Of a stretch of DNA of 64,000 bases, positions 43,812-51,718 are shown piece after piece. Every line of letters begins with the position of its first letter. Within the stretch, counting starts at the first letter, position 1. Under the pieces are notes generated by a model. It worked only from the letters and a program-made list of their open reading frames with translations, did no database searches and was not told the DNA's origin. A program made the position numbers and the translations under genes. The stretch covers positions 248,001-312,000 of the forward strand of contig NZ_JAHLPW010000003.1 of NCBI RefSeq assembly GCF_018918075.1, given 5' to 3'. This stretch comes from Virgibacillus sp. MSJ-26. GTDB lineage: Bacteria; Bacillota; Bacilli; Bacillales; Amphibacillaceae.

Positions 43812-43955
43812 GCGTTACCCCTAAGATGGATTTTCAGTCCTAGGGGGCACGAGTCGGAGAGTTGCATTACCCCTAAAGCGAATTTTTCTTCTTAGGGGGA
43901 ATGATTACGAGTTTTGCATTACCCCTATAACGATTTTTCTCACTTAGGGGGCACA
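43812..43955. repeat. 52-bp tandem repeat array (three units) with CCCCTAAG hairpins
   Basis: GCGTTACCCCTAAG at 43812 is repeated as GCATTACCCC at 43864 and 43916, a 52-base period. Each unit ends in CTTAGGGGG (CCTAGGGGG in the first), which can pair with the CCCCTAAG start, giving one hairpin per unit. It lies between ctaG and a zinc-ribbon gene. The last unit ends in AGGGGG, which happens to resemble a ribosome site for an upstream ATG at 43959. Confidence 0.85.
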
Positions 43956-44003
43956 ATCATGATTACAACTCAGATTCATTTTTTCCATAGGAGGTGGATT
44001 ACC

Positions 44004-44303
44004 ATTCCAACATGCCAAAGTTGCCATCATGAATGGAGCTGGTCAGAGACTTTTCGCAAAAGTTTTACGTTAGATACGGCCTTAACTTGCCCGCATTGTG
44101 GCAACAAACAATATATAACTAAAAAATCAAGAAAAAGAACGTCCCTGCTTGTATTTTTCATTCCGCTCATTATGTTGCTTCGCCTTATTTTCTCAATGAC
44201 ACCATTAATTTCCATTATCCTTTTTGTGGGCGTGGGACTTATCGTATTCATTAGTTTTCCATATTTGACCGAACTGTCTAATCAAGAAGAGCCGCTTTGG
44301 TGA
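44004..44303 (+). CDS. Zinc-ribbon membrane protein (CxxC-x20-CxxC type, TIGR04104-like), ATT start likely
   Basis: The product of 99 residues begins with PTCQSC, then about 21 residues to CPHC, then KQYITKKSRKRTS and two membrane segments (about 50-68 and 72-90). This fits the small family I recall as TIGR04104, whose members begin with M-P-x-C. The codon at that exact place is ATT (44004), preceded by AGGAGG at 43989-43994 with 9-base spacing. An ATG at 43959 is in frame and has AGGGGG from the repeat, so the longer form cannot be excluded. No other start fits. Function unknown. Confidence 0.7.
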   Translation: MPTCQSCHHEWSWSETFRKSFTLDTALTCPHCGNKQYITKKSRKRTSLLVFFIPLIMLLRLIFSMTPLISIILFVGVGLIVFISFPYLTELSNQEEPLW

Positions 44304-44361
44304 ATCCTATTTTCAAAAAGTCTATTCTTACACACAAAATTATCTTAATATTAAAACCCTA

Positions 44362-44390
44362 TTGACAATTAGAATTTTAATGCGTATAGT
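44362..44390 (+). promoter_or_regulatory. Strong sigma-A promoter of the SAM-box operon
   Basis: TTGACA at 44362-44367 and TATAGT at 44385-44390 are separated by 17 bases. This is a near-consensus promoter about 29 bases ahead of the SAM riboswitch. Confidence 0.85.
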
Positions 44391-44418
44391 ATGTATAACA
44401 ATTTAATAAAAATTTAAT

Positions 44419-44518
44419 TCTTATCCAGAGAGGTGGAGGGACTGGCCCTTTGAAGCCTCGGCAACAGGTTGTAAGACACTGTGCCAATTCCAGTAGCATT
44501 AGCTAGAAGATAAGAAGA
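44419..44518 (+). ncRNA. SAM-I riboswitch (S box)
   Basis: The P1 arms CTTATC (44421-44426) and GATAAG (44510-44515) enclose the conserved CAGAGAGGTGGAGGGACTGG, CCCTTTGAAGCC, CGGCAACAG and GTGCCAATTCC segments. A terminator hairpin follows at 44537. Binding of S-adenosylmethionine should end transcription, so the downstream cyclase-family and MetE-like genes are expressed when methionine/SAM is low. Confidence 0.96.
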
Positions 44519-44536
44519 GCGACATACATATACATT

Positions 44537-44570
44537 AAACCTCTTCTTTTTCTAGGAAGAGGTTTTTTTA
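44537..44570 (+). terminator. SAM-controlled intrinsic terminator
   Basis: AAACCTCTTC pairs with GAAGAGGTTT, then TTTTT follows. It lies just past the S box, so it is the expression platform's terminator. The alternative antiterminator was not resolved by eye. Confidence 0.88.
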
Positions 44571-44597
44571 TATAAAAATTTAAATGGAGGTAGGAGT

Positions 44598-45335
44598 ATG
44601 GAAAGTGACTTAGCACAAGCTATCAATACTTTAAAATCTAAGAAATGGGTGGATTTAACACATACTTTCGGTCCAAATTCACCGCATTTTGCGGCATTTG
44701 ATGATGCAGAGTTTAAAACTTTGTTTGATCATGATGACGGATTCTTCGCTCAGAACTTTTCTTTCTCGGGGCAGTATGGAACACATATCGATGCACCAAT
44801 CCACTTCGTACGCGACCAACGTTATGTCCATGAATTGGGATTAAAAGAACTTATTTTGCCTTTAATCGTAATTGATAAAGTAGAGGCCATTGAAAAAGAT
44901 CCTAATTTTACATTATCTGTTGAGGATGTTTTGGTATTTGAAGAATCCAATGGAAAAATCGAGCCACATACCTTTGTAGCTTTACGTACAGACTGGAGTC
45001 AACGCTGGCCGAACAAAGAAGCCTTTAATAATCAAGATGAAGAAGGAAACAATCAAATACCAGGCTGGGGAATTGAAGCATTAAAGTTTTTATTTGAAGA
45101 AAGGCAAATTAAAGCAGTCGGCCATGAAACATTTGATACAGATTCTTCCGTTGAGTATCAAAAGAATGGCGCACTACTTGGTGAATATTATGTCCTTGAA
45201 CAAGATACCTTTCAAGTAGAACTACTCGCTAATCTAGACCAGGTACCGGCGAAAGGAGCTTATATAGCTAACTTCGTGCCCAAACCTGAAAATGCTTCAG
45301 GATTTCCGGTTCGTTCATTTGCCATTTTGCCATAA
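44598..45335 (+). CDS. Cyclase-family metal hydrolase (kynurenine formamidase-like) under SAM control
   Basis: This 245-residue protein of the cyclase/KynB superfamily has the metal-binding signature SGQYGTHIDAPIHF (His, Asp, His). Downstream it has AVGHETFDTDSS and a C-terminal region AKGAYIANFVPKPENASG. Known members hydrolyse N-formylkynurenine or similar amides or lactones. Here it sits right behind a SAM-I riboswitch and ahead of a MetE-like gene, so a role in methionine or homocysteine supply is inferred, perhaps hydrolysis of an amide or thiolactone. No other kynurenine genes are present. ATG 44598 lies behind GGAGGTAGGAG. Confidence 0.88.
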   Translation: MESDLAQAINTLKSKKWVDLTHTFGPNSPHFAAFDDAEFKTLFDHDDGFFAQNFSFSGQYGTHIDAPIHFVRDQRYVHELGLKELILPLIVIDKVEAIEKDPNFTLSVEDVLVFEESNGKIEPHTFVALRTDWSQRWPNKEAFNNQDEEGNNQIPGWGIEALKFLFEERQIKAVGHETFDTDSSVEYQKNGALLGEYYVLEQDTFQVELLANLDQVPAKGAYIANFVPKPENASGFPVRSFAILP

Positions 45336-45408
45336 AAAACAAAGTTATATTAAGAATTTTCCCAATTAAATGGGATTTCTAATAAAATAGAGAAAGTAGG
45401 AGTTATTA

Positions 45409-46524
45409 ATGACAAATACACAAACAAAACTAAACGTGCCTTTCAGGGCTGATCATGTAGGAAGTTTCCTAAGACCGGAAACCTTACACCAAGCTCGAAA
45501 AGAATTCAAAGAAGGTAAGCTGTCAGCTGAGGAACTATATGACGTTGAGACGAAAGAAATTAAGCGAATCATTGATAAGCAAATTGAAATAGGACTCGAC
45601 CTTGTGACAGATGGGGAATTTCGCAGAACGTGGTTCCACCTTGATTTCATGGAGCATCTTAACGGTTTTGAAGGTTACGTTCCTGAGCAAGGCTATTTAT
45701 TTAAAGGCGATGTAGAAACTGAAAGGTATAACGTTAGAAACACGGGGAAGATTTCTTTTAACTCGAATCATCCACATGTTCAAGAGTTTATCGAATTTAA
45801 TAAACTCGTTGATGGTCGCGCTATCGCGAAGCAAACCATTCCAAGCCCTAATCAGTTTTTCAACGTTGGCATCCGCAATGAAGATATTTATCCGGATATC
45901 GAGGAATATGCCAAGGATGTTATCAAGGCTTATCAAGATGCCTATCAAGCCTTTTATGATGCAGGTGTGCGTTACTTGCAATTGGATGATGTTTATATTG
46001 CTGGACTATCAGCACCCAACATTCCTTTTAGCGATGGAAAGTATTCACGCGACTATTTGATTGATTTGGCACTAAGAGTGGTGAACGGTTCCTTGGAAAA
46101 TAAACCTGAAGATTTGATTGTAACGACTCATCTTTGCCGCGGAAACTATCAATCAGCCCATGCCTTTGAAGGCAGCTATGACCGAATCGCACCAACGTTA
46201 TTTGCTAAGGAAAATGTTGATGGCTTTTTCCTAGAGTATGATGATGAACGCTCGGGCGACTTCAAAGCACTCAAACATATTCCAAAAGGCGGTCCACGTG
46301 TTGTGCTTGGCTTAGTCACTTCAAAATCCGGAGAACTTGAAGACCGAAACGAGATCATCTCCCGTATCCACGAAGCGACGAACTACCTGCCACTTGAGCA
46401 GCTATGCCTAAGCCCGCAATGTGGCTTCTCATCAACGCATCACGGGAACAAATTAACCGAAGAAGAACAATGGGAAAAATTGAAATTCATCATCGACATC
46501 ACAAAAGAAGTTTGGGGAGAATAA
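45409..46524 (+). CDS. MetE C-terminal-like zinc methyltransferase (YxjG/YxjH type)
   Basis: This 371-residue protein corresponds to the catalytic half of cobalamin-independent methionine synthase. The zinc ligands are visible: His241 and Cys243 in TTHLCRGNY, Glu276 in FFLEYDDE, and Cys338 in LSPQCGFSS. It lacks the N-terminal MetE half, as in B. subtilis YxjG and YxjH, which are also controlled by S boxes. It probably transfers a methyl group to homocysteine from a donor other than the polyglutamyl folate used by MetE. It is 73 bases after the cyclase-family gene in the same SAM-I operon. A clear terminator follows. Confidence 0.93.
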   Translation: MTNTQTKLNVPFRADHVGSFLRPETLHQARKEFKEGKLSAEELYDVETKEIKRIIDKQIEIGLDLVTDGEFRRTWFHLDFMEHLNGFEGYVPEQGYLFKGDVETERYNVRNTGKISFNSNHPHVQEFIEFNKLVDGRAIAKQTIPSPNQFFNVGIRNEDIYPDIEEYAKDVIKAYQDAYQAFYDAGVRYLQLDDVYIAGLSAPNIPFSDGKYSRDYLIDLALRVVNGSLENKPEDLIVTTHLCRGNYQSAHAFEGSYDRIAPTLFAKENVDGFFLEYDDERSGDFKALKHIPKGGPRVVLGLVTSKSGELEDRNEIISRIHEATNYLPLEQLCLSPQCGFSSTHHGNKLTEEEQWEKLKFIIDITKEVWGE

Positions 46525-46557
46525 ATCCTATCGCGATTTGGCAGTAGCAGTATCATC

Positions 46558-46592
46558 AAAAAATGGCTTGGAATATAATCCAAGCCATTTTT
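46558..46592. terminator. Bidirectional terminator between MetE-like and acetyltransferase genes
   Basis: AAAAAATGGCTTGGA (46558-46572) pairs with TCCAAGCCATTTTT (46579-46592), with T-runs on both strands. It separates convergent genes. Confidence 0.9.
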
Positions 46593-46608
46593 CATGAGAC
46601 TAGAGTGC

Positions 46609-47175
46609 TCATTTCCCGTTCTTAATGTAAACCAAATTATCCGTCCACTCCCCAAATTCATAGATAAACTTTTCCCGGACACATTCAAAAGTCAATCCGA
46701 CATTCTCAGCTAATTGAATGGACGCGCTATTATCCAAGTTGATATGAGCTTCAATCCGGTGAAATGCAAGAGATTCAAAAGCAATCTGCAGCACAGCACT
46801 CACCGCTTCTTTTCCATAACCTTTTTTCCAAAATTGATTATGGAGCCTGTAGCCGATGGCGCCCCACTGAAATTCCTCTCTCATAATCGTTGATATATCC
46901 ACATAACCTATATTTTTATAATCCGATTTACGAAAAATACTAAACACATAGATTTTATCCTTCATAGCCAAATCCTGATGCGACCTCACCACTTGATTAA
47001 ACTTCTCCTGAGTCCATTCGCTTATGACAGTTTTTTCGTCATCATACTTGTTTTGCTTCGGCCGTTTATCATAGAAGCCTGCCAACCACTCTTCGTAATC
47101 CGTTTCTTGTAAAGGTCTTAAGACCAACCGTTCAGTTTCTGACACAATATCAAATTCGTCTTTTTCCAATACCAA
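46609..47175 (-). CDS. GNAT acetyltransferase, RimJ/RimL type
   Basis: This 188-residue N-acetyltransferase has the GNAT pattern: TERLVLRPLQETDYEEW at the start, AIGYRLHNQFWKKGYGKEAV with the acetyl-CoA loop (Q/R-x-x-G-x-G/A type: KKGYGKE), and AFHRIEAHINLDNSASIQLAENVGL. RimJ/L-type proteins acetylate N-termini of ribosomal proteins or other substrates. Start TTG 47175 follows AGAGGAGATGTCACA. It is convergent with the MetE-like gene. The specific substrate is unknown. Confidence 0.92.
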   Translation of the reverse strand: MVLEKDEFDIVSETERLVLRPLQETDYEEWLAGFYDKRPKQNKYDDEKTVISEWTQEKFNQVVRSHQDLAMKDKIYVFSIFRKSDYKNIGYVDISTIMREEFQWGAIGYRLHNQFWKKGYGKEAVSAVLQIAFESLAFHRIEAHINLDNSASIQLAENVGLTFECVREKFIYEFGEWTDNLVYIKNGK

Positions 47176-47330
47176 TGTGACATCTCCTCTTCATTCTTTT
47201 ATTTCTCAACCGCTCATTCAAATTCAAGTTATTTAACATAAGACATCACACCTTTCATGTTTTGTATTGGACAGTATAGTCTTAATAATCTTATCATAAT
47301 AATCTAATTATTGTAATCTTTTTTGTTAAA

Positions 47331-48158
47331 TTATTTCCGTTCCATTGGATACAACAAATACTCCCATTGGTGAGTGCATTCTTCCAACATAAAATATCCA
47401 CGCTCTTCATTACGAATGATTCGGGAACATTGTTGTGTTGGAATGGCTCCTTCTTCATAATCACTGGATACGTCAATCCAATGGTCACCAGACGATTCGT
47501 CAAAGCGCGTTTCTAAATGGTTACCGTTAATAGTGATTGAGTATCCATTCTCTTTATCTTCTGATCTCGCAATAAATATTTCTATATCTTCTTGATTCAC
47601 AGAGGCCTGCATGGAATTTAACTGTACTTCCTTCAGCCCCTTCCAAGTCGAAAAGTGAACAACATCCTCAGTGATCCATTGTTCTTTTCCTACTCCGAGA
47701 GCCCCTTTTGCATCTAGTCCTCCACTCGGATGATCCGTACCTTGAACGACCAATTCAATCGCCTCATCTTCAAGCTTTTTGCCAACAATACCATCTTTAG
47801 TTTTATAAAAATTATAAAAGTATGTCGTCTCACCCAATGTGACATCACGGTATTCAATGAAAAGCGATTGCTGATCATGTGGGGAGTCAATGGTTGTATA
47901 GTTGTAATCCATGAACCAGATCATAAAGCTGTATATAAGTAGAACGGGAATAGTTAGACATAAAAAAGATATTGGCCAGAAAATGTAAATCTTTGGAGCA
48001 CGAAAACCAATAACTGCCAAAACGATAATATTAATCGCAAATGGAATCACATATCCTGTTGGCTTGAAAAAAAGAAAAAAATAATCAGTAGCATGCATGA
48101 TGACCAGCAGTATGTCTATAGTTACAAGTAGAACTAGTGCCCACTTTGTTTTCGTCAT
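47331..48158 (-). CDS. Hypothetical membrane protein with outside C-terminal domain
   Basis: This 275-residue protein has three membrane segments (about 5-23, 30-55 and 57-85), followed by an outside domain with beta strands (SLFIEYRDVTLGETTYFYNF, NGYSITINGNHLETRF) and conserved-looking Cys residues (QQCSRIIR, LEECTHQW). GGGGAATTCACA precedes ATG 48158. The gene upstream is a broken PadR-type regulator, which in related loci often controls a membrane partner. No family recognised. Confidence 0.72.
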   Translation of the reverse strand: MTKTKWALVLLVTIDILLVIMHATDYFFLFFKPTGYVIPFAINIIVLAVIGFRAPKIYIFWPISFLCLTIPVLLIYSFMIWFMDYNYTTIDSPHDQQSLFIEYRDVTLGETTYFYNFYKTKDGIVGKKLEDEAIELVVQGTDHPSGGLDAKGALGVGKEQWITEDVVHFSTWKGLKEVQLNSMQASVNQEDIEIFIARSEDKENGYSITINGNHLETRFDESSGDHWIDVSSDYEEGAIPTQQCSRIIRNEERGYFMLEECTHQWEYLLYPMERK

Positions 48159-48243
48159 TGTGAATTCCCCATTTTATAAAAATATTAGTGAAAGATCATG
48201 TGCCATTATTCACAAACTACCTTTCTTTGTCGATATATACTTT

Positions 48244-48450
48244 TCAGCGCGAATTTGATGAATCCTGTACTAAAATTAGCTCCTCCGCTAACAACTTTTT
48301 AATGCTAGTATAAAGTGAAACAGGCTCGATTACAAAATCATCTTTAGTAGTTTCTTCGACTATACTCATCACGGCATAACCATGGCGTGGTTCAGTAAGT
48401 GCAGCCATGATATAAAATACTGAATCCGTAATTGGTATTGGTGGTTTCAA
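48244..48450 (-). pseudogene. Truncated PadR-family regulator
   Basis: The frame of 68 codons encodes the PadR winged helix: DSVFYIMAALTEPRHGYAVM, then EPVSLYTSIKKLLAEELILV and DSSNSR, followed by TGA at 48244. After the stop the frame continues KVYIDKE, which fits the next PadR strand (R-R-x-Y-x-x-T). A stop codon thus cuts the gene just at the wing, and the C-terminal dimerisation helix is lost soon after. It is likely a decayed regulator of the downstream membrane gene. TTG 48450 follows AGAGGG. Confidence 0.65.
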
Positions 48451-48574
48451 TTCAATTTTCCCTCTATATCATCTCATGATACATTTGTTTAAATATATCA
48501 TGAAGCGATATATCAATCAAAGCTATTATAGAAACTGTTATATGTTGGTGCATTAAATAATTTTTCAAAATAAA

Positions 48575-48603
48575 TGAACCTTTCCCCTTCCCCCTTTGTA
48601 TAG
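48575..48603 (+). promoter_or_regulatory. Candidate ECF sigma promoter
   Basis: TGAACC at 48575-48580 and GTATAG at 48598-48603 are 17 bases apart. The AAC-type -35 is typical for ECF sigma factors, and this operon encodes one, so autoregulation is likely. The -10 deviates from the common CGTC form. Confidence 0.55.
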
Positions 48604-48634
48604 TTAGTAAATAAGTATTTGGAGGATGATATAC

Positions 48635-49006
48635 ATGGATACAGGTTGGATTGTTTCTCTCGTCGTTGTTGGTATTATGACAATATTGATTTTAGCGGTT
48701 GTGATTCCCATGGAACGTAAACATGTTGTTCGTGAACATGGTAAAATTAATTATAAGAAAACCAAAATATATTTAAGATGGAATGTTTTTGACACCGTGA
48801 CAGTTGTTTTGTCTATTTACGCCGTGCTTTGTGTCCAAGTGCTAAACTTTTTAATATCGAGTGGTGAAACAGTTGATAACGTCTATGTACAATTTTTTAC
48901 GAATCAAGGTCAAGTCTGGACACTCGTTGCAATTCTTTATTTAATATCCAGAGTATCAATGACCTTGAAAGCGATAAAAGAACGTTGGGGCGATGACATT
49001 GAATGA
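48635..49006 (+). CDS. Small membrane protein, first gene of an ECF sigma operon
   Basis: This 123-residue protein has three membrane segments (about 5-25, 50-70 and 85-108) and short charged loops (MERKHVVREHGKINYKKTK). GGAGG at 48621-48625 selects ATG 48635 over ATG 48626, which overlaps the site. Its last 14 bases overlap the sigma factor gene, so the two are co-translated. Such partners often sense membrane or wall damage or hold the sigma factor. Not recognised by family. Confidence 0.75.
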   Translation: MDTGWIVSLVVVGIMTILILAVVIPMERKHVVREHGKINYKKTKIYLRWNVFDTVTVVLSIYAVLCVQVLNFLISSGETVDNVYVQFFTNQGQVWTLVAILYLISRVSMTLKAIKERWGDDIE

Positions 49007-49526
49007 TCAAATTGATAAGCTGATGCTTGCTTATCAGAATGGCGATGACGCTGTCTTAGATCAAATTTACATGATGCTAAGACAGCCGCTTTATTCCTTT
49101 ATTTATCGTTATTCACGAGATGAGCAGTTGAGCATTGATATCGTGCAAGATACGTTTATCAAACTTCAACGTCACAAACATGATTACAATCCAGATAAAG
49201 GAAAACTGAAATCATATCTTTTTCAAATTGCCTATCGATTAATGGTTACGAAATTAAACCGTCGCAAAAAATGGAGAAATCTCTTGCCTTTTTTGACCCC
49301 AAGTGAGGCGGAAGACTTCCATCATTCTGACCGGATTGTTGTTCGCGATGCTGTTACGAAACTTCCCGGCATTCAGCGTGCTGTCATCATCCTTTTCTAT
49401 TATCATGACGTACCGCAACGTGACATAGCAACGATACTTGAGATTCCCAAAGGAACGGTTAAATCAAGATTGCATGCTGCAATTCAAAAATTAAAACAAG
49501 AATTGGAGGTAGAGGACTATGAGTAA
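48993..49526 (+). CDS. ECF-type RNA polymerase sigma factor
   Basis: This 177-residue ECF sigma factor has region 2 (about 10-75: YSFIYRYSRDEQLSIDIVQD, TFIKLQRH, LFQIAYRL) and region 4 (about 120-170: LPGIQRAVIILFYYHDVPQR, DIATILEIPKGTVKSRLHAA). It overlaps the preceding membrane gene by 14 bases and the next gene by 8, so all three are one operon, of the kind that includes B. subtilis SigY-like systems. A candidate autoregulated promoter lies at 48575-48603. Confidence 0.92.
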   Translation: MTLNDQIDKLMLAYQNGDDAVLDQIYMMLRQPLYSFIYRYSRDEQLSIDIVQDTFIKLQRHKHDYNPDKGKLKSYLFQIAYRLMVTKLNRRKKWRNLLPFLTPSEAEDFHHSDRIVVRDAVTKLPGIQRAVIILFYYHDVPQRDIATILEIPKGTVKSRLHAAIQKLKQELEVEDYE

Positions 49527-49764
49527 AGATCCGCTTAAAAACAATCATCACCTACAAAAAAAGCTTGACGAATATCATGTTAATATACCCGATTTTCCAA
49601 TGAAACCGAATAGATGGGAGCGACTGATCAACCTCCTGGCCTCACCAACGCGAGATCCTCTTGAACCATTTTTATCTACATCCGGTGGCCTCTTACTTCT
49701 AAAACTTGCTCCCATTATGGGTGCGGCAATCATTGCAATCATTCAAATGTTAATTTTCCTGTAA
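49519..49764 (+). CDS. Small single-pass membrane protein, candidate anti-sigma factor
   Basis: This 81-residue protein has a soluble N-terminal part (LKNNHHLQKKLDEYHVNIPD) and one C-terminal membrane segment (about 58-80, GGLLLLKLAPIMGAAIIAII). It is translated from an ATG overlapping the end of the sigma factor gene. Position and topology suggest a membrane anti-sigma factor, although it is shorter than typical ones and lacks a visible zinc-binding HxxxCxxC motif. Confidence 0.72.
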   Translation: MSKDPLKNNHHLQKKLDEYHVNIPDFPMKPNRWERLINLLASPTRDPLEPFLSTSGGLLLLKLAPIMGAAIIAIIQMLIFL

Positions 49765-49830
49765 AATCCTTGATACAGTCGTTTAAACTCAACGAAACTG
49801 GTGAATATTAACCGTGAAGGAGAGATAAAT

Positions 49831-50169
49831 ATGGTTTATGAAAATAAACAAGATTGGCCAGAAAAATATGATATTAACAAGCTTGTCACACGTCAAAAGG
49901 ACATTGACAAGATTATCAAAGGTGAAAAAACATCTGAACGTCGTAACGATCGCTATGCTGATGCTGGCGATGAATTAGAGTTGGACGGACATACATTTGT
50001 CGTCGAGGACGTTTATCCTCAAAAACTAAAAACAGTGACTGAAGAAAATGCTAAACAAGAAGGTTACGATAACTTAGAGGAATACAAAAAGTCCCTCACT
50101 TCCATTCACCATGGCGCAGTCTGGGATCCCGAGGCAGTCGTTTGGGCACATGAGTTGAAGGAAAAATAA
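49831..50169 (+). CDS. ASCH-domain protein
   Basis: This 112-residue soluble protein matches ASCH-domain proteins: KLVTRQKDIDKIIKGEKTSE with RRNDRYADAGDELELDGHTF, then VVEDVYPQKLKTVTEENAKQ. ASCH domains are related to PUA RNA-binding folds and may bind or process RNA or modified nucleotides; residues cannot be assigned here. AAGGAGAG selects ATG 49831 over an upstream in-frame GTG. A terminator-like hairpin follows. Family assignment is from memory of the pattern. Confidence 0.75.
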   Translation: MVYENKQDWPEKYDINKLVTRQKDIDKIIKGEKTSERRNDRYADAGDELELDGHTFVVEDVYPQKLKTVTEENAKQEGYDNLEEYKKSLTSIHHGAVWDPEAVVWAHELKEK

Positions 50170-50187
50170 TAATTTAACAAAAGATCG

Positions 50188-50232
50188 ATTCCCCACCGAA
50201 AATACTAATTTATTTTGCAGGTGGGGATTTTA
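50188..50232. terminator. Hairpin terminator between convergent genes
   Basis: ATTCCCCACC (50188-50197) and GGTGGGGATTTT (50220-50231) form a 10-bp stem around a 22-base loop. It separates the ASCH gene and the minus-strand membrane gene. Confidence 0.75.
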
Positions 50233-50253
50233 CTGACCATTATTTTTTTAAAA

Positions 50254-50667
50254 CTAATTTTGTCGTTTCATCCGCAGATAATACATATAAAGGGATGGTG
50301 CTAGGCAACAAACGAAAACAATTCCCCCAATAAGGGTTCCAGTAGCTAAATCACCTGTTAAAGTGATTAATATTCCAAACCCAATCGCAACAATAACACT
50401 GACGAAGAGTGATATGATTAACCCTTTTTTTGGAGATTTTTCACTTGATTCATGATCTATACTAATGCCCATGGACAAATAGGCAGAAGCGACACCTGTG
50501 ATTATAAAAACGAGCCATAGTGGATTGGCTGTCATCCCTTCCATTCCTTTAGTGACCAAGTCATACCCTAAGATAGCAATGATTCCAACGGTTTGTATTA
50601 AAAATAAGACCCTAATATTTTTCAAGTTTTTCAATTGCAATCGTTCATCAGTAATCTTTTTCATCAT
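50254..50667 (-). CDS. Membrane protein co-encoded with an XRE regulator
   Basis: This 137-residue protein has four membrane segments (about 18-38, 47-70, 82-103, 108-128). It overlaps the upstream HTH gene by four bases (ATGA), a coupling seen in many Bacillus XRE/membrane pairs where the HTH protein represses the pair. Function unknown; such pairs have been linked to membrane stress or phospholipid-active peptides, which is not shown here. Confidence 0.78.
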   Translation of the reverse strand: MMKKITDERLQLKNLKNIRVLFLIQTVGIIAILGYDLVTKGMEGMTANPLWLVFIITGVASAYLSMGISIDHESSEKSPKKGLIISLFVSVIVAIGFGILITLTGDLATGTLIGGIVFVCCLAPSLYMYYLRMKRQN

Positions 50668-50873
50668 TTTGCACGATCCTCCTTATCCACCCAAAATAGT
50701 TCATCTAACGATTGATTGACGACATCACAAATCGCAAGACACAACTTCAAGGAAGGATTATACTTTCCTTTTTCAATTAAACTAACCGTCTGACGAGTAA
50801 TCCCAACTTTTTCAGCTAATTCCTGCTGGGTTAAATCTACCTGAACGCGAGCAAGCTTTACGTTGTTTTTCAC
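50664..50873 (-). CDS. XRE-family HTH regulator
   Basis: This 69-residue protein is almost only a Cro/C1-type HTH: KLARVQVDLTQQELAEKVGI, TRQTVSLIEKGKYNPSLKLC, then AICDVVNQSLDELFW. Start GTG 50873 follows GGGGGGA; ATG 50888 lies upstream of that site and is excluded. It forms a coupled pair with the downstream membrane gene and probably represses it. Confidence 0.92.
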   Translation of the reverse strand: MKNNVKLARVQVDLTQQELAEKVGITRQTVSLIEKGKYNPSLKLCLAICDVVNQSLDELFWVDKEDRAK

Positions 50874-51097
50874 ATATAATCCCCCCATCTTACTTTTATC
50901 GTAACATATAAGTTACATAATTCAATATATAAGTTACATATGAATTATAAAGAATGCTTCATTTTCTTTTTAAATAAAAAAGCATGTCCTGATGTAATAT
51001 CAAAACATACTATACCTCACCAACATCCCATTGATTTTGTATTATAAGCTAATGTTATTCCGGAAAATTAACTTAATAAGGGGCAATTCTATGTATC

Positions 51098-51550
51098 CTA
51101 TAAATCTTGAGACAAGCGAATCATATCCCTACACCTTATACCATTCTCAAAAATTTCTTCTGAATAATTCCTAATAAAAAAATCTGTATCTACACCAATA
51201 ATCCTAAATCCACATTTTTGATACAAAGCCAGCTGCCCTATACTCGAATTTCCGGTACCAATTTCAATGGTTTGATAACCTTTTATTTTAGCCATATTTA
51301 TAGCATCCATTACTAGATGTTTCCCTATCCCCTGACCGTGTTGACTTTCTAAAACTGCAACATTCACTAACTCCACTGTACCAGGTTTTGTTGGGAGTAA
51401 TACATATACCCCAATAATTTGCTGCTCACTTTCGGCTATATAACATTCGCCCCTTTTAACATACTCCTCAACAAGTTCTTTCGACGGATCCGCTAATAAT
51501 AATAATTCCATCGGTGATTTTTCATCTCTATTTAACTTTCTAATATGCAT
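51098..51550 (-). CDS. GNAT acetyltransferase
   Basis: This 150-residue GNAT protein has QQIIGVYVLLPTKPGTVELV, NVAVLESQHGQGIGKHLV (acetyl-CoA loop QHGQGIG) and IEIGTGNSSIGQLALYQKCGF. The pattern matches common Firmicutes acetyltransferases whose substrate is unknown. AGGAGATAAAA precedes ATG 51550. It is the first of the minus-strand single-gene units in the repeat-rich 50-63 kb region. Confidence 0.92.
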   Translation of the reverse strand: MHIRKLNRDEKSPMELLLLADPSKELVEEYVKRGECYIAESEQQIIGVYVLLPTKPGTVELVNVAVLESQHGQGIGKHLVMDAINMAKIKGYQTIEIGTGNSSIGQLALYQKCGFRIIGVDTDFFIRNYSEEIFENGIRCRDMIRLSQDL

Positions 51551-51718
51551 TTTTATCTCCTGTATTTATTACATTTATTGGTCTCGCCTTAATGCGTTTA
51601 AAGTGCTAGCTTTCTCAATACTAAGTTTCATATATTATTAAAATCCAATATCTTTGAAACTAAAAAATTTCTTCAGAATAGATAGGCTCTCTCTACCTAG
51701 AACCGAAGCCGAAATCCA

